Part shown: positions 8,033 to 16,515 of the stretch, piece by piece
Position numbering within the stretch: position 1 is the stretch's first letter
Layout of the letters: each line of letters begins with the position of its first letter
NCBI GenBank assembly: GCA_907163075.1
Contig: CAJQTY010000001.1
Location: 620,001-684,000, forward strand
Length of the DNA stretch: 64,000 nucleotides
Reading direction: 5' to 3'
Source of the DNA: an uncultured Rhodocyclaceae bacterium
GTDB lineage: Bacteria > Pseudomonadota > Gammaproteobacteria > Burkholderiales > Rhodocyclaceae
Notes under the pieces: model-generated
Database searches by the model: none
What the model saw: only the letters and a program-made list of their open reading frames with translations
Told to the model about the DNA's origin: nothing
Translations under genes and position numbers: made by a program

Positions 8033-8911
8033 ATGACACGAAAAAAGAAAGACGAAGGCGCACAGTTCGTCCGATACTTTGGCCCACTGCTTGATGCACT
8101 GCGCGGCCTTGGCGGCTCTGGTACGCCGGACGAAGTTGTTGAGCGAATCGCTCAAGACCTTAGCCTTTCCGATGACATTCAGAACGACCTTCTGCCGTCT
8201 GGTCAGCCTCGCTATCGGAACCAGGTTGCTTGGGCTAGGTTTTACCTTGTTCGGGAAGGGCTCCTAGACTCATCAAAGCGTGGTGTTTGGAGCCTGACCG
8301 AGCAAGGGCGCAGTACTGTTCTTTCACAAGATCAAGCGCGTGAAATTTTTCTTAACCAAGTCCGTGTCTATCAAGAACAGCGCCGAGTAAAAAGCCAGAC
8401 GCCCGAACCAGTAGAGGAGCAAGTCGCTGAAGGCACTGGAGCGATACCCGAAGATTATCGGGATGAACTGATCGACTTGTTAATGAAGTTGCCGCCCTCT
8501 GGGTTTGAACGGCTCTCCCAACGCCTGCTACGTGAGGCTGGTTTTATTCAAGTTGTTGTTACTGGCGGTAGCGGTGATGGGGGCATTGACGGGTATGGCA
8601 CTCTCCAAATAAACCCTCTGGTTTCCTTCAAAGTACTTTTCCAGTGCAAGCGGTACACGAAATCTGTACCCCCATCGCATGTTCGTGATTTTCGTGGGGC
8701 AATGGCAGGCCGCGCTGATAAAGGCCTAATTATCACAACTGGAACCTTTACCGCCGAAGCAAGGCGCGAGGCGACGAGAGACGGCGTGCCGCCAATCGAG
8801 CTTATTGACGGAGAGAAGCTTGTCGACATGCTCCAACACCTTGAGCTTGGCCTTAAACCAGTGACCACATATGAAATCGACGAATCGTTTTTTGCCGAGT
8901 TCAAGGCATAG
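8033..8911 (+). CDS. Mrr-type restriction endonuclease, integron cassette gene
   Basis: The 292-residue protein has an N-terminal winged-helix Mrr_N-like domain (about residues 10-110: ALRGLGGSGTPDEVVERIA, RYRNQVAWARFYLVREGLL). The C-terminal half is an Mrr catalytic domain of the PD-(D/E)xK fold (about 145-270). The catalytic elements are GGSGDGGIDGYG with the metal-binding Asp and VLFQCKRY with the Q-x-K motif; ADKGLIITTGTFTAEA follows. Mrr proteins cut methylated DNA, which fits a defence role. The gene fills a single cassette: ATG 19 bases after one core site and TAG touching the attC. Its codon usage is less GC-rich than neighbouring chromosomal genes, as expected for an acquired cassette. 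Confidence 0.88.
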   Translation: MTRKKKDEGAQFVRYFGPLLDALRGLGGSGTPDEVVERIAQDLSLSDDIQNDLLPSGQPRYRNQVAWARFYLVREGLLDSSKRGVWSLTEQGRSTVLSQDQAREIFLNQVRVYQEQRRVKSQTPEPVEEQVAEGTGAIPEDYRDELIDLLMKLPPSGFERLSQRLLREAGFIQVVVTGGSGDGGIDGYGTLQINPLVSFKVLFQCKRYTKSVPPSHVRDFRGAMAGRADKGLIITTGTFTAEARREATRDGVPPIELIDGEKLVDMLQHLELGLKPVTTYEIDESFFAEFKA

Positions 8912-9004
8912 GGCTAACCCTGCGGTCAAGACGGACTGCGGAATCGGCGGGGTTTCTCCGGCCAGTCCACCTTGCGCCGCAGCCCCTTACCTCCAACGTT
9001 AGAC
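8912..9004 (+). other. attC recombination site of the Mrr cassette
   Basis: The 93-bp site starts with GGCTAAC (8912-8918) directly after the stop codon and ends with GTTAGAC (8998-9004), a match to GTTRRRY. Between them lies a long imperfect palindrome: TGCGGTCAAG-ACGGACTG on the left pairs with CAGTCC-ACCTTG-CGCCGCA on the right, with unpaired bases as is usual for attC. Position, size and pairing all fit an integron attC. Confidence 0.75.
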
Positions 9005-9344
9005 CTTTTATGCGCGCATACACGACCTTTCGCGAACCAGCCCGATCCACGCCGCGACCTGACGGCCGTTCGTGAACTCGGCAGGCTACCGGCGGGTACG
9101 CGGAAGGCAGGAATCTTCGCCAGATCGCTGGTGAATCGCTTCCTCGCATCACCACGATCAACTTCGTCGGTCGCCATGCCAACGCTATTGTTCGAATACC
9201 TGACTATTCCGCTATAGTACACCCTCGCTTCGCGAAACTAATTCAGGCTCACAGGCTCACATTATCTTTTCCGCGCCTTCGGCTGTGGGTAGCCGGCGGG
9301 ATGATCTTCATACCGTGGATCTGTGTTATTGCACATAGCGAAAC
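9005..9344. other. Gap: possible remnant of a second cassette, then aceE upstream region
   Basis: The sequence after GTTAGAC begins CCTTTTATG, resembling the start of the first cassette (CCCTTTTATC). It carries only a 21-codon ORF from an ATG at 9010, and no second attC is recognised. From about 9240 the sequence looks like the upstream region of aceE. No other gene is supported. Confidence 0.35.
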
Positions 9345-9372
9345 ATTGTTTTACAATGCGGGATATCCCGCA
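9345..9372. promoter_or_regulatory. Two adjoining palindromes upstream of aceE (candidate operators)
   Basis: ATTGT-TTT-ACAAT (9345-9357) is a perfect inverted repeat. It shares its last base with TGCGGGATATCCCGCA (9357-9372), a perfect 16-base palindrome. They lie about 100 bases before the aceE start, where a dimeric repressor or activator of the pyruvate dehydrogenase operon could bind. The regulator is unknown; the sequences do not match the E. coli PdhR site. Confidence 0.45.
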
Positions 9373-9475
9373 TGATTGATGCACTGCGGTACTTTCAGTT
9401 CCACCAACGTATTAACCTTGCCGTTCGCGTCCACACGTGGTGAACGTCAAGCCCCTAAAAGCAAGGAGAGAAGTC

Positions 9476-12169
9476 ATGGCAGCAACACCAGAAAATGCTC
9501 AGACGTCCGCCAGCAAGGATACGGATCCGCAAGAGACTCGTGAATGGCAGGACGCGCTGACCGGCGTAATCGACAAGGAAGGCACCGACCGCGCGCACTT
9601 CCTGATTCAGGAACTGATCGCCCAGGCGCGCGAGGAAGGGATCGACATCCCGTACAGCGCCACCACCGAATACATCAACACCATCCCGGCCGACCGGCAG
9701 CCCATGTATCCGGGCGATGCGACGATTGAAATCCGCATCCGCAATTTTATCCGCTGGAATTCCATGGCCATGGTCGTGCGCGCTAATCGCGACACCAATG
9801 TTGGCGGCCACATCGCCTCCTTCGCCTCGTCGGCGGCGCTCTACGAAGTCGGCTTCAACTGGTTCTGGCGCGCCCCGAGCGAGCAGAACGGCGGCGACCT
9901 GGTCTTCTTCCAGGGACACTCCATCCCCGGCATCTACGCACGCGCGCACCTGCTCGGCCGTCTGTCCGACGACCAGATGAACCACTTCCGCCAGGAAGTC
10001 GACGGCAAGGGCCTCTCCTCCTACCCGCACCCCTGGCTGATGCCGGACTTCTGGCAGTTCCCGACGGTGTCGATGGGCCTTGGCCCGATCCAGGCCATCT
10101 ACCAGGCGCGCTTCATGAAGTACATGGACAGCCGCGGCTTCATCGAAAGCAAGGATCGCAAGGTCTGGGCCTTCCTTGGCGACGGCGAGACGGACGAAGT
10201 CGAGTCGCTTGGCGCCATCGGCATGGCCGCGCGCGAGAAGCTCGACAACCTGATCTTCGTCATCAACTGCAACCTGCAGCGCCTGGACGGCCCGGTACGC
10301 GGCAATGGCAAAATCATCCAGGAACTCGAAAGCACCTTCCGCGGCGCCGGCTGGAACGTCATCAAGCTGGTCTGGGGACGCCACTGGGACGTGCTCTTCG
10401 AGCGCGACAAGAAGGGGCTGCTGAAGAAACGCATGATGGAACTGGTCGACGGCCAGTACCAGACCTTCAAGGCCAAGAACGGCGCCTACGTTCGCGAGAC
10501 CTTCTTCAACACGCCCGAACTCCGGGAGCTGATCGCCGACTGGACCGACGCCGACGTCTGGAACCTCAATCGAGGCGGCCACGACATCTTCAAGATCTTC
10601 GGCGCCTACAAGGCCGCTGTTGAGCACAAGGGACAGCCGACGCTGATCCTGGCCAAGACGGTCAAGGGCTACGGCATGGGCGAGGCCGGCGAGGGGATGA
10701 ACATCTCGCACCAGCAGAAGAAACTCGACCGCAATGCCGTCATGCGCTTCCGCGACCGCTTCAAGCTGCCGGTGCCGGACGACCAGCTCGATGCCCTGCC
10801 CTACCTCAGGTTCGAGGAAGGTTCGCCGGAACTGACCTACATGCGCGAACGCCGCATGGCGCTCGGCGGCGACCTGCCGCAGCGCCGGGGTAGCGCCGCG
10901 CCGCTCGAGATCCCGGCGCTGGCGGCCTTCGAATCGCTGCTCAAAGCGTCCGGCGAAGGGCGCGAAGTGTCGACCACGATGTCCATCGTGCGCGCCCTCA
11001 ACATCCTGCTCAAGGACAAGAAGATCGGCAAGCGCGTCGTTCCCATCGTGCCCGATGAATCGCGCACCTTCGGCATGGAAGGCCTGTTCCGCCAGATCGG
11101 CATCTGGAACCAGCAGGGCCAGAACTATGTTCCGGAAGACCACGACCAGTTGATGTTCTACAAGGAGTCGAAGGACGGCCAGGTTCTCCAGGAAGGCATC
11201 AACGAAGCCGGCGCCATGAGCGACTGGATCGCCGCCGCCACCTCCTACTCGGTGCATGGCGAGCAGATGATTCCCTTCTACATCTGTTACTCGATGTTCG
11301 GCCTGCAGCGCACCATGGACCTTTACTGGGCGGCTGGCGACCAGCGCGCCCGCGGCTTCATGATCGGCGGCACCGCCGGGCGCACGACGCTGAACGGCGA
11401 AGGCCTGCAGCACGAGGACGGCCATTCCCTGATCCTCTCCGGGCTCATCCCCAACTGCATCAGCTACGACCCGACCTTCTCCTTCGAAGTCGCCGTGATC
11501 ATGCAGGACGGCCTGCGCCGCATGTTCCAGGAGCAGCAGGACATCTTCTACTACATCACCGTGATGAACGAAAACTACGAGCATCCGGAGATACCCGCGG
11601 GCGCCGAGGCCGACATCATCAAGGGCATGTACCTGCTGCGCAAGGGCCAGGTCTCGGATGGCAAGCAACTGGCGCCGCGCGTGCAGCTGCTCGGCTCCGG
11701 CACGATTTTCCGCGAAGTCATCGCTGCCGCCGAACTGCTCAAGAGCGACTGGGGCGTCGACGCCGACCTCTGGGGCTGCCCAAGCTTCAACGAACTGGCG
11801 CGCGACGGCAACGACGCGACGCGCTGGAACCTGCTCAACCCAACCGCGAAGCCACGCCTCTCGCATGTCGAACTGTGCCTGAACGATACGCGCGGCCCGA
11901 TCATTGCGGCCACCGACTACGTGCGCCAGTACTCCGAGCAGATTCGCCCCTTCCTCAACCGCCGCTACGTCACCCTCGGCACGGACGGCTTTGGCCGCTC
12001 GGATACGCGCGAGCAGCTGCGCCACTTCTTCGAGGTCGACCGCCGCTGGATCGCCATCTCGGCGCTGAAGGCCCTGGCCGACGACGGTACGATCGAACGC
12101 GGCAAGGTCGCCGAGGCGATTGCCAAGTACGGCATCGACACCAACAAGCCGAATCCGATGACGGTCTAA
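9476..12169 (+). CDS. aceE: Pyruvate dehydrogenase E1 component, homodimeric type
   Basis: E1 decarboxylates pyruvate with thiamine diphosphate and passes the acetyl group to E2. The ATG at 9476 sits 7 bases after AAGGAG and yields 897 residues, close to E. coli AceE (887). An upstream in-frame start at 9437 lacks a ribosome site. The thiamine diphosphate motif appears as GDGETDEVES running to NLIFVINCNLQRLDGPVRGN. Other landmarks are QGHSIPGIYARA near the N-terminus, the central transketolase-like region (RTFGMEGLFRQIGIW) and the C-terminal domain ending NPMTV. It is first of three co-directional genes, 12 bases before aceF. Confidence 0.97.
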   Translation: MAATPENAQTSASKDTDPQETREWQDALTGVIDKEGTDRAHFLIQELIAQAREEGIDIPYSATTEYINTIPADRQPMYPGDATIEIRIRNFIRWNSMAMVVRANRDTNVGGHIASFASSAALYEVGFNWFWRAPSEQNGGDLVFFQGHSIPGIYARAHLLGRLSDDQMNHFRQEVDGKGLSSYPHPWLMPDFWQFPTVSMGLGPIQAIYQARFMKYMDSRGFIESKDRKVWAFLGDGETDEVESLGAIGMAAREKLDNLIFVINCNLQRLDGPVRGNGKIIQELESTFRGAGWNVIKLVWGRHWDVLFERDKKGLLKKRMMELVDGQYQTFKAKNGAYVRETFFNTPELRELIADWTDADVWNLNRGGHDIFKIFGAYKAAVEHKGQPTLILAKTVKGYGMGEAGEGMNISHQQKKLDRNAVMRFRDRFKLPVPDDQLDALPYLRFEEGSPELTYMRERRMALGGDLPQRRGSAAPLEIPALAAFESLLKASGEGREVSTTMSIVRALNILLKDKKIGKRVVPIVPDESRTFGMEGLFRQIGIWNQQGQNYVPEDHDQLMFYKESKDGQVLQEGINEAGAMSDWIAAATSYSVHGEQMIPFYICYSMFGLQRTMDLYWAAGDQRARGFMIGGTAGRTTLNGEGLQHEDGHSLILSGLIPNCISYDPTFSFEVAVIMQDGLRRMFQEQQDIFYYITVMNENYEHPEIPAGAEADIIKGMYLLRKGQVSDGKQLAPRVQLLGSGTIFREVIAAAELLKSDWGVDADLWGCPSFNELARDGNDATRWNLLNPTAKPRLSHVELCLNDTRGPIIAATDYVRQYSEQIRPFLNRRYVTLGTDGFGRSDTREQLRHFFEVDRRWIAISALKALADDGTIERGKVAEAIAKYGIDTNKPNPMTV

Positions 12170-12181
12170 GGGAGCGTATTC

Positions 12182-13510
12182 ATGAGCCAAAGCATTGAAG
12201 TCAAAGTCCCGGATATCGGCGATTACAGCGATGTTCCGGTGATCGAAATCTGCGTCAAGGTCGGCGACACGATCGCCGTCGACGACGCGCTGGTGACGCT
12301 CGAGTCGGACAAGGCGACGATGGACGTTCCGTCGTCGGTCGCCGGTGTCGTCAAGGAAATCCGCGTCGCCCTCGGCGACCGCATTTCGGAAGGCTCCGTG
12401 GTCGCCGTGGTTGAAGCGGCGGGCGCCGGCGCGCCGGCTGAAGCGGCTCCGGTTGCTGCTGCCGCACCTGCCAGCGCACCGGCTGCCCCGCCCGCGGCAC
12501 CTGAAAAACCGGCGGCAGCACCCGCTCCCGTTGCCGCGCCAAGTCAACCCGCCCCGGCCGCACCAGCGCTGGTTCTCGGTGCCATCACGCACGCCAGCCC
12601 ATCGGTACGCCAGTTTGCGCGCGAGCTCGGTGTCGACCTGTCGAAGGTCCCGGCCACCGGCCCCAAGGGACGCATCCTCAAGGAAGACGTCACCGCTTTC
12701 ATCAAGGGCGTGATGAAGGGCGGCCCGGCCGCAGCGGCTGCTCCCGGCGCCTCGCTTGGCGGCGGGCTTGATTTGCTGCCCTGGCCGAAGGTCGACTTCG
12801 CCAAGTTCGGCCCGGTCGAAGTTACGCCACTCTCGCGTATCAAGAAAATCTCCGGCCAGAACCTGGCGCGCAACTGGGTGATGATCCCGGCGGTGACCTA
12901 CCACGAGGACGCCGACATCACGGATCTCGAAGCCTTCCGCGTGGCGATGAACAAGGAGAACGAAAAATCCGCTCAGTTTGGTAACCTCAAGATCACCATG
13001 CTCGCCTTCCTGATCAAGGCTTGCGAACTGGGGCTGAAGAAGTTCCCGGAATTCAACAGCTCGCTCGACGGCGACAATCTGGTGCTGAAGAAATATTTCA
13101 ACATCGCCTTTGCCGCCGACACGCCGAACGGGCTGGTCGTGCCGGTGGTCAAGAACGTCGACCAGAAGTCGGTCAGCCAGATCGTCGTCGAATGCGGCGA
13201 ACTGGCCAAGAAGGCGCGCGACGGCAAGCTCGGCCCGGCGGACATGAGCGGCGCCTGCTTTACCATCTCCAGCCTGGGCGGCATCGGCGGCACCTACTTC
13301 TCGCCGATCGTCAATGCGCCGGAAGTCGCCATCCTCGGCGTCAACAAATCGGTGATGAAGCCGGTCTGGAACGGCAAGGAATTCGTGCCGCGCCTGATCC
13401 TACCCATGTCGCTGTCCGCCGACCACCGCGTCATCGATGGCGCCATGGCCACCCGCTTCAACGTCTATGTCGCCCAGCTTCTGGCTGACATGCGTCGCGC
13501 GCTGATTTGA
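12182..13510 (+). CDS. aceF: Dihydrolipoyllysine acetyltransferase (PDH E2)
   Basis: E2 carries the lipoyl arm and transfers acetyl groups to CoA. The 442 residues comprise one N-terminal lipoyl domain (about 1-80, lipoylated Lys in ESDKATMDVPS) and an Ala/Pro-rich flexible linker (about 82-135). A peripheral subunit-binding domain follows (SPSVRQFARELGVDL...GPKGRILKEDV, about 140-175), then a long catalytic domain. The catalytic His and Asp are in the C-terminal SADHRVIDGA. E. coli AceF has three lipoyl domains; a single one is common in betaproteobacteria. It lies between aceE and lpdA with gaps of 12-13 bases, indicating one transcript. Confidence 0.96.
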   Translation: MSQSIEVKVPDIGDYSDVPVIEICVKVGDTIAVDDALVTLESDKATMDVPSSVAGVVKEIRVALGDRISEGSVVAVVEAAGAGAPAEAAPVAAAAPASAPAAPPAAPEKPAAAPAPVAAPSQPAPAAPALVLGAITHASPSVRQFARELGVDLSKVPATGPKGRILKEDVTAFIKGVMKGGPAAAAAPGASLGGGLDLLPWPKVDFAKFGPVEVTPLSRIKKISGQNLARNWVMIPAVTYHEDADITDLEAFRVAMNKENEKSAQFGNLKITMLAFLIKACELGLKKFPEFNSSLDGDNLVLKKYFNIAFAADTPNGLVVPVVKNVDQKSVSQIVVECGELAKKARDGKLGPADMSGACFTISSLGGIGGTYFSPIVNAPEVAILGVNKSVMKPVWNGKEFVPRLILPMSLSADHRVIDGAMATRFNVYVAQLLADMRRALI

Positions 13511-13523
13511 TCGGGAGAGATGA

Positions 13524-15332
13524 ATGAGTCAGATCATTGAAGTAAAAGTCCCCGATATCGGCGACTTCAAGGACGTTCCGATCATCGATCTGTGCGTCAA
13601 GGTCGGTGACACGGTCAAGGCCGAGGACGCCCTGATGACCCTCGAATCGGACAAGGCGACCATCGACATCCCGAGCCCGGCCGCCGGCGTGATCAAGGAG
13701 TTCAGGGTCAAGGTCGGCGACAAGGTGTCGCAAGGCACACTGGTCGTGGTGCTTGAAGCAACCGGGGAGGCCGCTGCCGCCCAGCCGGCCGCCGCCGCTC
13801 CGGCGCCCGCCGCCGCTGCACCCACGCCTGCGCCGCAACAAGCACCGCAGGCCGGGCAATTCGCCGGCACGGTTGATCTCGAATGCGAAATGCTCGTTCT
13901 CGGCGCCGGCCCCGGCGGTTACTCGGCCGCCTTCCGCTCAGCCGACCTCGGCCTGAAGACGATCATCGTCGAGCGCTACGCGACGCTCGGCGGCGTCTGC
14001 CTGAACGTCGGCTGCATCCCGTCCAAGGCGCTGCTGCATGTCGCCGTGGTGATGGATGAAGCCGAGCACATGGCCGATTGCGGCGTTACCTTCGCCGCCC
14101 CGCAGATCGACATCGACAAGCTGCGCGCGCACAAGTCCAAGGTCGTCGGCAAGCTGACCACCGGCCTGGCCGGCATGGCCAAGATGCGCAAGGTCGACAT
14201 CGTGCGCGGCTACGGCAACTTCCTCGACGCCAACCATGTCGAGGTGGAACTGACCGACGGCGACGCCCAGGAAAAAACCGGCGCAAAGAAAGTGATTCGC
14301 TTCCAGAAGTGCATCATCGCGGCCGGCAGTTCTGCCGTGCATCTGCCCTTCATTCCGCAGGATCCGCGCATCATCGACTCGACCGGGGCGCTCGAACTAC
14401 GCTTTGTGCCGAAGAAGATGCTGGTCATTGGCGGCGGCATCATCGGCCTGGAAATGGCCACGGTGTATTCCCTGCTGGGCACCCGCGTCGACGTCGTCGA
14501 GATGCTCGACGCGCTGATGCAGGGCCCGGATCGCGATGCGGTCAAGGTCTGGGAAAAGCAGAACCTGCACCGTTTCGACAAGATCATGCTGAAGACCAAG
14601 ACGGTTTCGGTCGAGGCCAGGGAGGACGGGCTCTACGTCGGGTTCGAGGGCGAAGGAGCGCCCACCGACTTGGTCAAGTACGACATGATCCTTCAGGCCG
14701 CCGGCCGTGCGCCGAACGGCAAGAAGGTCGCCGCCGACAAGGCCGGCATCATCGTTACCGACCGTGGTTTCATCCCGGTCGATGCCCAGATGCACACCAA
14801 CGTGCCGAACATCTTCGCCATCGGCGACATCGTCGGCAACCCGATGCTGGCGCACAAGGGCGTGCATGAAGGCCACGTCGCGGCGGAAGTGGCGGCCGGC
14901 GAGCTGAAAGGCAACGCCGAGCTGGCACGCGTCACCTTCGATGCCCAGGTCATCCCCAGCGTCGCCTACACGCACCCGGAGGTAGCCTGGGTCGGCTACA
15001 CCGAGGAGCAGGCGAAGCAGGAAGCGCGCAAGGTCGAGGTCGCCAAGTTCCCGTGGGCGGCGTCCGGACGCGCTATCGCCAACGGCGCCGATTACGGCTT
15101 CACCAAGCTGATTTTCGACGCCGCAACGCATCGCGTGATCGGCGGTGCCATCGTCGGCCCGGCCGCCGGCGACATGATCGGCGAAGTCTGTCTGGCCATC
15201 GAGATGGGCTGCGATGCGGTGGATATCGGCAAGACCATCCATCCGCACCCGACGCTCGGCGAAACGATCGGCATGGCGGCGGAGGTGGCGCATGGCACGT
15301 GCACTGACGTGCCGCCGGCCAGAAAGAAGTAG
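13524..15332 (+). CDS. lpdA: Dihydrolipoyl dehydrogenase with N-terminal lipoyl domain (PDH E3)
   Basis: E3 reoxidises the dihydrolipoyl arm using FAD and NAD. At 602 residues it is longer than the usual ~475 because residues 1-80 form a lipoyl domain (ESDKATIDIPSP) joined by an Ala/Pro linker (about 85-115). The flavoprotein follows: FAD-binding LGAGPGGYSAAFRSADLG, the redox disulfide GGVCLNVGCIPSKALLH, NAD-binding VIGGGIIGLEMA and IFAIGDIVGNPMLAHK. HPHPTLGETI carries the catalytic His-Glu pair. Lipoyl-E3 fusions are known in betaproteobacterial and neisserial PDH operons. The gene ends the operon, followed 21 bases later by a terminator. Confidence 0.96.
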   Translation: MSQIIEVKVPDIGDFKDVPIIDLCVKVGDTVKAEDALMTLESDKATIDIPSPAAGVIKEFRVKVGDKVSQGTLVVVLEATGEAAAAQPAAAAPAPAAAAPTPAPQQAPQAGQFAGTVDLECEMLVLGAGPGGYSAAFRSADLGLKTIIVERYATLGGVCLNVGCIPSKALLHVAVVMDEAEHMADCGVTFAAPQIDIDKLRAHKSKVVGKLTTGLAGMAKMRKVDIVRGYGNFLDANHVEVELTDGDAQEKTGAKKVIRFQKCIIAAGSSAVHLPFIPQDPRIIDSTGALELRFVPKKMLVIGGGIIGLEMATVYSLLGTRVDVVEMLDALMQGPDRDAVKVWEKQNLHRFDKIMLKTKTVSVEAREDGLYVGFEGEGAPTDLVKYDMILQAAGRAPNGKKVAADKAGIIVTDRGFIPVDAQMHTNVPNIFAIGDIVGNPMLAHKGVHEGHVAAEVAAGELKGNAELARVTFDAQVIPSVAYTHPEVAWVGYTEEQAKQEARKVEVAKFPWAASGRAIANGADYGFTKLIFDAATHRVIGGAIVGPAAGDMIGEVCLAIEMGCDAVDIGKTIHPHPTLGETIGMAAEVAHGTCTDVPPARKK

Positions 15333-15353
15333 TAGCGGCATCAGGCAAGGCAC

Positions 15354-15387
15354 AGCCGCCGTCCCTTCGGGTTCGGCGGCTTTTTTT
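15354..15387 (+). terminator. Terminator of the aceEF-lpdA operon
   Basis: AGCCGCCG (15354-15361) pairs with CGGCGGCT (15374-15381) across a 12-base loop and is followed by a run of T. A near copy of this terminator occurs at 21294. Confidence 0.85.
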
Positions 15388-15392
15388 ACGGC

Positions 15393-15596
15393 GGCAATCC
15401 CCTTACGGACTGCGCCCGTAACGCTCCAGGGCATGGCGGCTGATCGACTTGGCCAGTTCGCCTTCACCGAAAAAGATCTTGCCTATATTTTCCTGCTCCT
15501 GCAGCCGGGCCTCTTCTTCGCTATGCGTGCGCACGACCGTTTCGATGGCGGGATTGAGTGTGCGGGCGATGGTGATAATCCGGCGCACGTTGAATA
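15393..15596. repeat. 204-bp direct repeat, copy 1 (3' end of the ybaL-type gene)
   Basis: This segment matches 21366-21569 at all but three positions (A/G in the CCCGTAACGC stretch, T/A in CTCCTGCAG, G/A in CACGACCG). The two copies are in the same orientation and bracket about 5.8 kb of mobile-element debris. Confidence 0.92.
15403..15595 (-). pseudogene. 3'-terminal fragment of a ybaL-type antiporter gene
   Basis: The last 64 or so codons of the antiporter gene at 21376-23073 are repeated here, including RRIITIARTLNPAIETVV and the C-terminus ALERYGRSP. There is one amino-acid change (Q for L in EEARLQEQEN). It has no 5' part: homology stops at 15596, where the debris island begins. It is a non-functional leftover of a duplication. 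Confidence 0.88.
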
Positions 15597-15624
15597 GAAC
15601 AATTGGTAGAACAATTGCAGAACA

Positions 15625-15692
15625 ATTGGGGACAGACCACGTTTTTCTACGCCGCTAAATCAGGACAGCATGAATCGTGGTCTGTCCTCGAT
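15625..15692. repeat. Hairpin element, copy A
   Basis: GGGGACAGACCACG (15628-) and its near-reverse complement CGTGGTCTGTCC flank a shared core that contains TCTACGCCGCTAAATCAGGA. The same ~68-base unit recurs at 16240 and 20963. The right arm here has one change (CTCG for CCCG). It abuts the 3' end of the IS66 tnpA gene. Confidence 0.8.
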
Positions 15693-16000
15693 TATCGCAT
15701 CAGGTGCAGGATCAGGCCGTCACCGAGGTCGAGCTTGAGATTGATGCGCGGACTGGCCGACGTCCCGGATTTCAGCGGGCCGAGGTCGACGAATACCGGG
15801 GCCGTGTCATGGTTTCCGCCGTCACCCCGAGAATCTTTGTCACTCAGGAGACCGCGCCAGCGGTAGAAACTCGCCGCACTGATCGCTTCGCGCCGACAGA
15901 AGGCTTCGACACCCAATCCGCTTGGCGCAAAACGCGATAACAACACACTCCACTCGCGCTCACTGCGCCGCACCCACTTCCCTTGCTGTCTTCCCACCAT
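15692..16000 (-). CDS. tnpA: IS66-family accessory protein TnpA
   Basis: The 102-residue protein resembles the small TnpA of IS66 elements. It has an N-terminal helix-turn-helix-like part (SEREWSVLLSRFAPSGLGVE, AFCRREAISAASFYRW) and a C-terminal strand pattern (INLKLDLGDGLILHL). IS66 elements also need TnpB and the TnpC transposase; neither is present, so this is an orphan. The last residues and stop codon lie at the edge of hairpin copy A, so the natural C-terminus may have been replaced. Confidence 0.72.
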   Translation of the reverse strand: MVGRQQGKWVRRSEREWSVLLSRFAPSGLGVEAFCRREAISAASFYRWRGLLSDKDSRGDGGNHDTAPVFVDLGPLKSGTSASPRINLKLDLGDGLILHLMR

Positions 16001-16239
16001 CGCTTGCGCTCCCGTAGCTCACTTGTCTTGGAAGCAATTGTCGACATCTCTCAGGTGGAACAGAAGAACGCCGGTGGGCACCGCTAACTTTGTGCAGACG
16101 TTTTTTTTGGTAGCATCCACCATGGCTGATCCTCCTGTTATCGAACGTGACTTCAGACACCACGATCTTAGCAAGCGGGGCTCTCAGCCTTCTTCTTTTT
16201 TCGGCCTCTCGATATCACAATGGCTTAAGGTAGTGACAT
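16001..16239. other. IS-derived debris without a gene
   Basis: No protein is supported. The last ~20 bases (AATGGCTTAAGGTAGTGACAT, 16219-16239) match the sequence just beyond the IS4 transposase end at 19420-19440 at all but one base. This marks another leftover IS4 right end immediately before hairpin copy B. Confidence 0.45.
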
Positions 16240-16331
16240 GGGGGACAGACCGCGTTTTTCTACGCCGCTAAATCAGGACAGCATGAATCGTGGTCTGTCC
16301 CCGATTATCCGGTGGTCTGTCCCCGATTATC
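16240..16331. repeat. Hairpin element, copy B, plus a duplicated right arm
   Basis: GGGGACAGACCGCG (16241-) and CGTGGTCTGTCCCC (16289-) flank the same core as copy A, with one mismatch in the left arm. The right arm with its tail GTGGTCTGTCCCCGATTATCC is repeated immediately after (16311-16331), giving a tandem half unit. The IS4 fragment begins right after it. Confidence 0.8.
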
Positions 16332-16481
16332 CAGACGTATGCCTCCATGCCGGAGCGGCTGTCGATGCGCGAAACAGAAATCGGTGGGCGTATTCTCGTC
16401 ACGACCTTGCGCGATGCAAAAGCCGTCAGCGCCAAGGAGATTGATGCGCTGTATGGCCGACGCTGGCAGGTCAAGGTAGAC
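16332..16481 (+). pseudogene. IS4-family transposase, middle fragment
   Basis: The forward frame reads ASMPERLSMRETEIGGRILV, TTLRDAKAVSAKEIDALYGR, RWQVKVD, which is the region before the conserved Glu helix of IS4-family transposases. It stops being IS4-like after GTAGAC (16481). The continuation (LRSIKAEMGMDIL) is found 2.5 kb away at 19024. The N-terminal part is missing at the left, where the hairpin element lies. Confidence 0.75.
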
Positions 16482-16515
16482 TTCGACTACCTTTCATTCT
16501 GCACTCCTTCGTAGG

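Noticed and set aside
8926..9222. Open frames across the attC site and beyond on the minus strand
   Set aside because: They run through the attC palindrome, lack motifs and a ribosome site, and fit no known cassette gene.
9455..12904. A 1149-codon open frame antisense to aceE and aceF
   Set aside because: It mirrors the codon bias of the GC-rich aceE/aceF genes, has no domain pattern and no ribosome site. It is a shadow.
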